Shown here: positions 6,992 to 9,248 of the stretch, in pieces
Numbering within the stretch: position 1 is the stretch's first letter
Layout of the letters: each line of letters begins with the position of its first letter
DNA from: an uncultured Oscillibacter sp.
GTDB taxonomy: Bacteria; Bacillota; Clostridia; Oscillospirales; Oscillospiraceae
Assembly (NCBI GenBank): GCA_900550685.1
Contig: URTS01000075.1
Span: 1 to 9,248, forward strand
Direction of reading: 5' to 3'
Length of the DNA stretch: 9,248 nucleotides
Position numbers and translations under genes: made by a program
Notes under the pieces: model-generated
What the model was told of the DNA's origin: nothing
Seen by the model: the letters and a program-made list of their open reading frames with translations, nothing else
Databases searched by the model: none

Positions 6992-7020
6992 GTTTTACCA
7001 TTTTCCGGCCCATGTGTCAA
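6992..7020 (-). promoter_or_regulatory. Promoter of fabZ
   Basis: On the minus strand a perfect TTGACA (7015-7020) is followed after 17 nt by TAAAAC (6992-6997, four of six), with TGG just before it as an extended -10 element. Transcription would start near 6985, about 50 nt before the fabZ start codon. I saw no clear FapR- or FabT-like box. Confidence 0.6.
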
Positions 7021-7172
7021 GATGCACCGAAAAGGCAGAACGTCTGAAAAATAGAAGTGCAAGGTCCTTTCTCAATAAGGCATTCAGCCGCTTTCCGCAG
7101 CGACATATACCTATATAAATTTAACTGCCGGGGCAGCCATTTCTACAAAATTCCCATGTAAGCCATGCGGCT

Positions 7173-7192
7173 TTGCACTCTATGTTGTGCAA
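7173..7192. promoter_or_regulatory. Inverted repeat TTGCAC-N8-GTGCAA, candidate operator
   Basis: A perfect 6-bp inverted repeat with an 8-nt spacer lies just upstream of the candidate -35 element of the dehydrogenase gene. A further GTGCAA half-site is at 7057-7062 and a TTGCAC half-site at 6213-6218 upstream of the oxidoreductase operon. The location suits an activator or repressor site; the regulator is unknown. Confidence 0.4.
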
Positions 7193-7195
7193 TAA

Positions 7196-7224
7196 TTTAT
7201 AGATTTGCGTAAGTTTTATATATT
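7196..7224 (+). promoter_or_regulatory. Candidate promoter of the dehydrogenase/SDR genes (weak)
   Basis: TTTATA (7196-7201, four of six) and TATATT (7219-7224, five of six) are 17 nt apart and would start transcription near 7231, leaving a leader of about 100 nt. The poor -35 element just downstream of a dyad would fit an activated promoter. Another option is an extended -10 TGG-TACATT near 7245-7253. Confidence 0.3.
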
Positions 7225-7332
7225 TACTTTGTTCGCCGGCAACTGGTACATTAACAATAGAACCGGCAAAAAGGTTTTTGATCCGCAAGGCAAGCGAAAG
7301 ATTTTAAATCTATTATTTTAGGAGGAACATAT

Positions 7333-8454
7333 ATGGATACGATGTATCTGCCCGCATGGAGCATTGGCGGCGACTGCTACAAAGAGGTCTACGAGATCGT
7401 TCGCCCCTATGGCAAGAAGGTTGCTGTGATCGGCGGCCACACGGCCCTGTCCGTGGCTCTGCCCAAGCTGAAGGCCGCTTTGGCCGGAACCGACCTGGAG
7501 CTGTCTGAGCCGATCTGGTTCGGCGGTGAGGCTTCCTATGAAAACGCTGAGAAGCTGGCGGCCATGCCCGAGGTCCGCGACGCCGACATGATCTTCGGCA
7601 TCGGCGGCGGCCGTGCGCTGGATACCTGCAAGTGCGCTGCCGGACACCTGAACAACAAGCCGATCTTCACCTTCCCCACCCTGGCTTCCAACTGCGCACC
7701 CTGCACCGCACTGTGCGTGATGTACTATCCCGACGGCTCCATGCGCGACCTCTATTTCCCCAAGCGCTGCGCCATCCATACCTTCATGGATTCTGAGATC
7801 ATCGCCAATTCTCCGGCCGAATATATGTGGGCCGGCATCGGCGACTCCCTGGCCAAGGAGTTCGAGGTGGAGTATGCCGCCCGCAATGACCTGGCCAACT
7901 TCAACATCCTGCATGCACCCCTGATGGGCACTGCCGTTGCCCGCTGCTGCACCCCCGCCTTTATGAATTACGGCGTCAAGGCTATGGAGCAGATCCGCAG
8001 CCATACCGACGGCTATGAGCTTCGTCAGGTGGCTCTGGGCATCATCATCACCGCCGGCATGGTCTCCAACCTGACCGTGGATACCTCTCCCAAGAACGAA
8101 TACTTCTACAACGACTCCCTGGCTCATTGCTTCTATTATGGCACCACGGTCTGCCCCGGCGCCCATAAGCATCTCCATGGCGAGGTGGTCTCCCTCGGCA
8201 TCCTGGTGCTGCTGACTCTGGACAAGCAGTTCGAGCGCAGAAACAGCCTGTTCCCCTTCTATCACACCATGGGTCTGCCCATGACCATGGATGCCATCGA
8301 TCTGCCGGAGTCTGATCTGCCCACCCTGGTGGGGAAGTCCTCTCAGATGGCCAACTGGAACTATGTGCCCACCCCCATCACTAAGGAGCAGTTCACCCAG
8401 GCGATCCTGGACACCGACAAGGCTGCCAAGGAATGGCTGGCTGCCAACAAGTAA
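7333..8454 (+). CDS. Glycerol-dehydrogenase-like metal-dependent NAD(P) oxidoreductase
   Basis: Member of the iron-containing alcohol dehydrogenase / glycerol dehydrogenase superfamily: cytoplasmic enzymes that use NAD(P) and a divalent metal to interconvert a secondary alcohol or 2-hydroxy acid with its ketone. The 373 residues fit the GldA/HcxA branch (about 360-370). The dinucleotide site G-I-G-G-G-R-A-L-D is at 89-97 and the family block P-T-L-A-S-N-C-A at 115-122. The three metal ligands appear as D171 (in GIGDSLA), H265 (in DSLAHCF) and H282 (in HLHGEV). Start at 7333 follows a perfect AGGAGG (7320-7325) by seven bases. Eleven cysteines, including C121, C124 and C128, are more than I would expect. 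A short-chain dehydrogenase follows after 69 nt. A dedicated 4-hydroxybutyrate dehydrogenase would normally belong to another branch of the superfamily, so a link to abfD is not assumed. The substrate is unknown. Confidence 0.85.
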   Translation: MDTMYLPAWSIGGDCYKEVYEIVRPYGKKVAVIGGHTALSVALPKLKAALAGTDLELSEPIWFGGEASYENAEKLAAMPEVRDADMIFGIGGGRALDTCKCAAGHLNNKPIFTFPTLASNCAPCTALCVMYYPDGSMRDLYFPKRCAIHTFMDSEIIANSPAEYMWAGIGDSLAKEFEVEYAARNDLANFNILHAPLMGTAVARCCTPAFMNYGVKAMEQIRSHTDGYELRQVALGIIITAGMVSNLTVDTSPKNEYFYNDSLAHCFYYGTTVCPGAHKHLHGEVVSLGILVLLTLDKQFERRNSLFPFYHTMGLPMTMDAIDLPESDLPTLVGKSSQMANWNYVPTPITKEQFTQAILDTDKAAKEWLAANK

Positions 8455-8464
8455 GCGTATCCTT

Positions 8465-8495
8465 TCTGGAGGACTGACAGGATCAGTCCTCCAGA
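8465..8495 (+). other. Perfect 13-bp intergenic hairpin
   Basis: TCTGGAGGACTGA (8465-8477) and TCAGTCCTCCAGA (8483-8495) are exact inverted repeats around a 5-nt loop. The hairpin starts 10 nt after the dehydrogenase stop codon and ends 15 nt before the ribosome binding site of the next gene. The bases after it (TTCACATACTTG) are not T-rich, so efficient intrinsic termination is unlikely. Setting the ratio of the two messages by 3'-end stabilisation or partial termination is a reasonable inference. Confidence 0.7.
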
Positions 8496-8523
8496 TTCAC
8501 ATACTTGAAAGGAAGGTATAAAT

Positions 8524-9248
8524 ATGCGAGGAATCAAGGGGAAGATCACTCTGATTACCGGCGGTACCCGCGGCATCGGCAAGGGCATCGCCAAGCGCTT
8601 CCTGGAGGAAGGCGCCATCGTGATCGTGGTCGGCGGCAAGAACCGTCAGGATGCAGAGAATACCGTGGCGGAGCTGAGCCCGCTGGGCCAGATCGAATAC
8701 ATGATGGTGGACCTCTCCGGAACGGAAGCCGTGGAGAAAATGATCGATGACGTGGTGGCAAAGTATGGCCGCATTGACATCCTGGTCAACGATGCCGGCA
8801 TCCAGGTCCGCAAGTGGGCCACCGAGTTCCCCATTGAAGACTTTGACCGGGTGCTCGGCGTCAATATGCGCTCTTACTTCATCGCATCCCGCACCGCGGC
8901 CCGCTATATGCAGAAGCAGGGCGGCGGCAGCATCGTCTGCATTTCCTCCGGCAACTCCCAGTGCTATACCAGCCAGCGCTGCGCCTACAACATCTCCAAG
9001 ACCGCAGTCAACGGCCTTGTTGCGACCCTGGGCGTGGAATGGGCCAGATTCAATATCCGGATCAATGGCGTCGCACCTGGTTATGTCATGACGGAGATGA
9101 TCCAGAAGGGAATCAACGAGGGCATCATCGACATTGAGAACATCATGAAGGTCATTCCCATGAAGCGGCTGCTTACGCCGGAGGAGATCGGCAACAGCGT
9201 TCTCTTCCTGGCCTCTGATGAAGCCAGCGGTATCACCGGCCAGACCCT
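8524..9248 (+). CDS. Short-chain dehydrogenase/reductase (C-terminus cut off by the window edge)
   Basis: Classical SDR with a Rossmann fold, an NAD(P)-dependent cytoplasmic oxidoreductase. The 241 visible residues lack only the last 10-20 of a usual length of about 250. The cofactor motif T-G-G-T-R-G-I-G is at 12-19, the structural asparagine probably N114, the catalytic serine S142 (in CISSGNS) or its neighbour, and the Y-N-I-S-K active site gives Y155 and K159. P-G after the active site (185-186, in VAPGYVMT) and the C-terminal S-G-I-T-G-Q are typical. The usual N-N-A-G reads N-D-A-G (89-92). Start at 8524 follows GGAAGG (8511-8516) by seven bases. It lies 69 nt after the glycerol-dehydrogenase-like gene, probably in one transcription unit. 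It could be a gluconate 5-dehydrogenase-like, 2-deoxygluconate 3-dehydrogenase-like or FabG-like enzyme; the sequence alone does not decide. Confidence 0.9.
   Translation, partial: MRGIKGKITLITGGTRGIGKGIAKRFLEEGAIVIVVGGKNRQDAENTVAELSPLGQIEYMMVDLSGTEAVEKMIDDVVAKYGRIDILVNDAGIQVRKWATEFPIEDFDRVLGVNMRSYFIASRTAARYMQKQGGGSIVCISSGNSQCYTSQRCAYNISKTAVNGLVATLGVEWARFNIRINGVAPGYVMTEMIQKGINEGIIDIENIMKVIPMKRLLTPEEIGNSVLFLASDEASGITGQT

Larger units (their letters stand above)
7021..7332. other. AT-rich divergent intergenic region
   Basis: This non-coding stretch lies between the fabZ promoter and the plus-strand dehydrogenase gene. It holds small inverted repeats: AAGCC-ATGC-GGCTT (7160-7173), CTGCC/GGCAG near 7125-7136, GCCGG (7235-7239) with CCGGC (7263-7267), and GATTT-T-AAATC (7300-7310) just before the ribosome binding site. 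It also holds the TTGCAC/GTGCAA dyad listed separately. No plausible coding sequence was found in it. Confidence 0.6.

Noticed and set aside
7185..7257. Possible Rex (redox repressor) operator upstream of the dehydrogenase gene
   Set aside because: TTGTT (7229-7233 region) and TTAACAA (7251-7257 region) half-sites exist but are much too far apart for a Rex box, and TTGTGCAATAATTT is not symmetrical.
7318..8265. 315-codon open frame antisense to the GldA-like gene
   Set aside because: Codon-aligned shadow of a gene whose metal and cofactor motifs are intact on the other strand.
7333..8454. Assignment as 4-hydroxybutyrate dehydrogenase to complete the abfD pathway
   Set aside because: The protein looks like the glycerol dehydrogenase/HcxA branch, is on the opposite strand and is separated by fabZ and two regulatory regions. 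Nothing in the sequence supports that substrate.

Overview
This 9.2-kb window looks chromosomal and comes from an obligately anaerobic, fermentative bacterium. The best guess is a GC-rich butyrate-forming member of the Clostridia, for example an Oscillospirales gut bacterium. The basis is the gene content: an oxygen-sensitive pyruvate:ferredoxin oxidoreductase, a 4-hydroxybutyryl-CoA dehydratase and a butyryl-CoA-dehydrogenase-like enzyme. AGGAGG-type ribosome binding sites and a strong preference for G/C-ending codons agree with it. The taxon is an inference; no rRNA or other marker gene is present.

Left part (1-6099, all minus strand). Read in the direction of transcription, a single-chain pyruvate:ferredoxin oxidoreductase (5935-2414) is followed 32 nt later by a 4-hydroxybutyryl-CoA dehydratase / vinylacetyl-CoA isomerase (2381-930). 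About 93 nt further on is an acyl-CoA dehydrogenase of the butyryl-CoA dehydrogenase type (836 to beyond the left edge). The last two catalyse consecutive steps: 4-hydroxybutyryl-CoA to crotonyl-CoA to butyryl-CoA. The oxidoreductase can supply acetyl-CoA and reduced ferredoxin, or consume ferredoxin if it runs in reverse. The set reads as a fermentative or butyrate-forming operon fed by 4-hydroxybutyrate (from succinate or 4-aminobutyrate). A strong hairpin without a T-tract lies between the second and third genes.

Middle part (5936-7332). About 565 nt separate the oxidoreductase from the next gene. This stretch holds a predicted structured leader, two candidate minus-strand promoters, several small dyads and a strong minus-strand terminator. 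The terminator belongs to an isolated fabZ-type hot-dog dehydratase gene (6932-6501), which has its own good promoter (perfect TTGACA, 17-nt spacer). A 400-nt AT-rich divergent region then separates fabZ from the plus-strand genes. It carries a TTGCAC-N8-GTGCAA dyad.

Right part (7333-9248, plus strand). A glycerol-dehydrogenase-like, metal-dependent NAD(P) oxidoreductase (7333-8454) with the metal-ligand pattern intact and unusually many cysteines is followed by a perfect 13-bp hairpin without a T-tract. Next comes a short-chain dehydrogenase/reductase (8524 to beyond the right edge). Together they look like a two-step redox module for a polyol, hydroxy acid or sugar acid; the substrate cannot be read from the sequence.

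No mobile element, CRISPR array, tRNA or rRNA was seen. The most notable points are the linkage of the pyruvate:ferredoxin oxidoreductase with the 4-hydroxybutyryl-CoA branch, and the elaborate non-coding region upstream of that operon.
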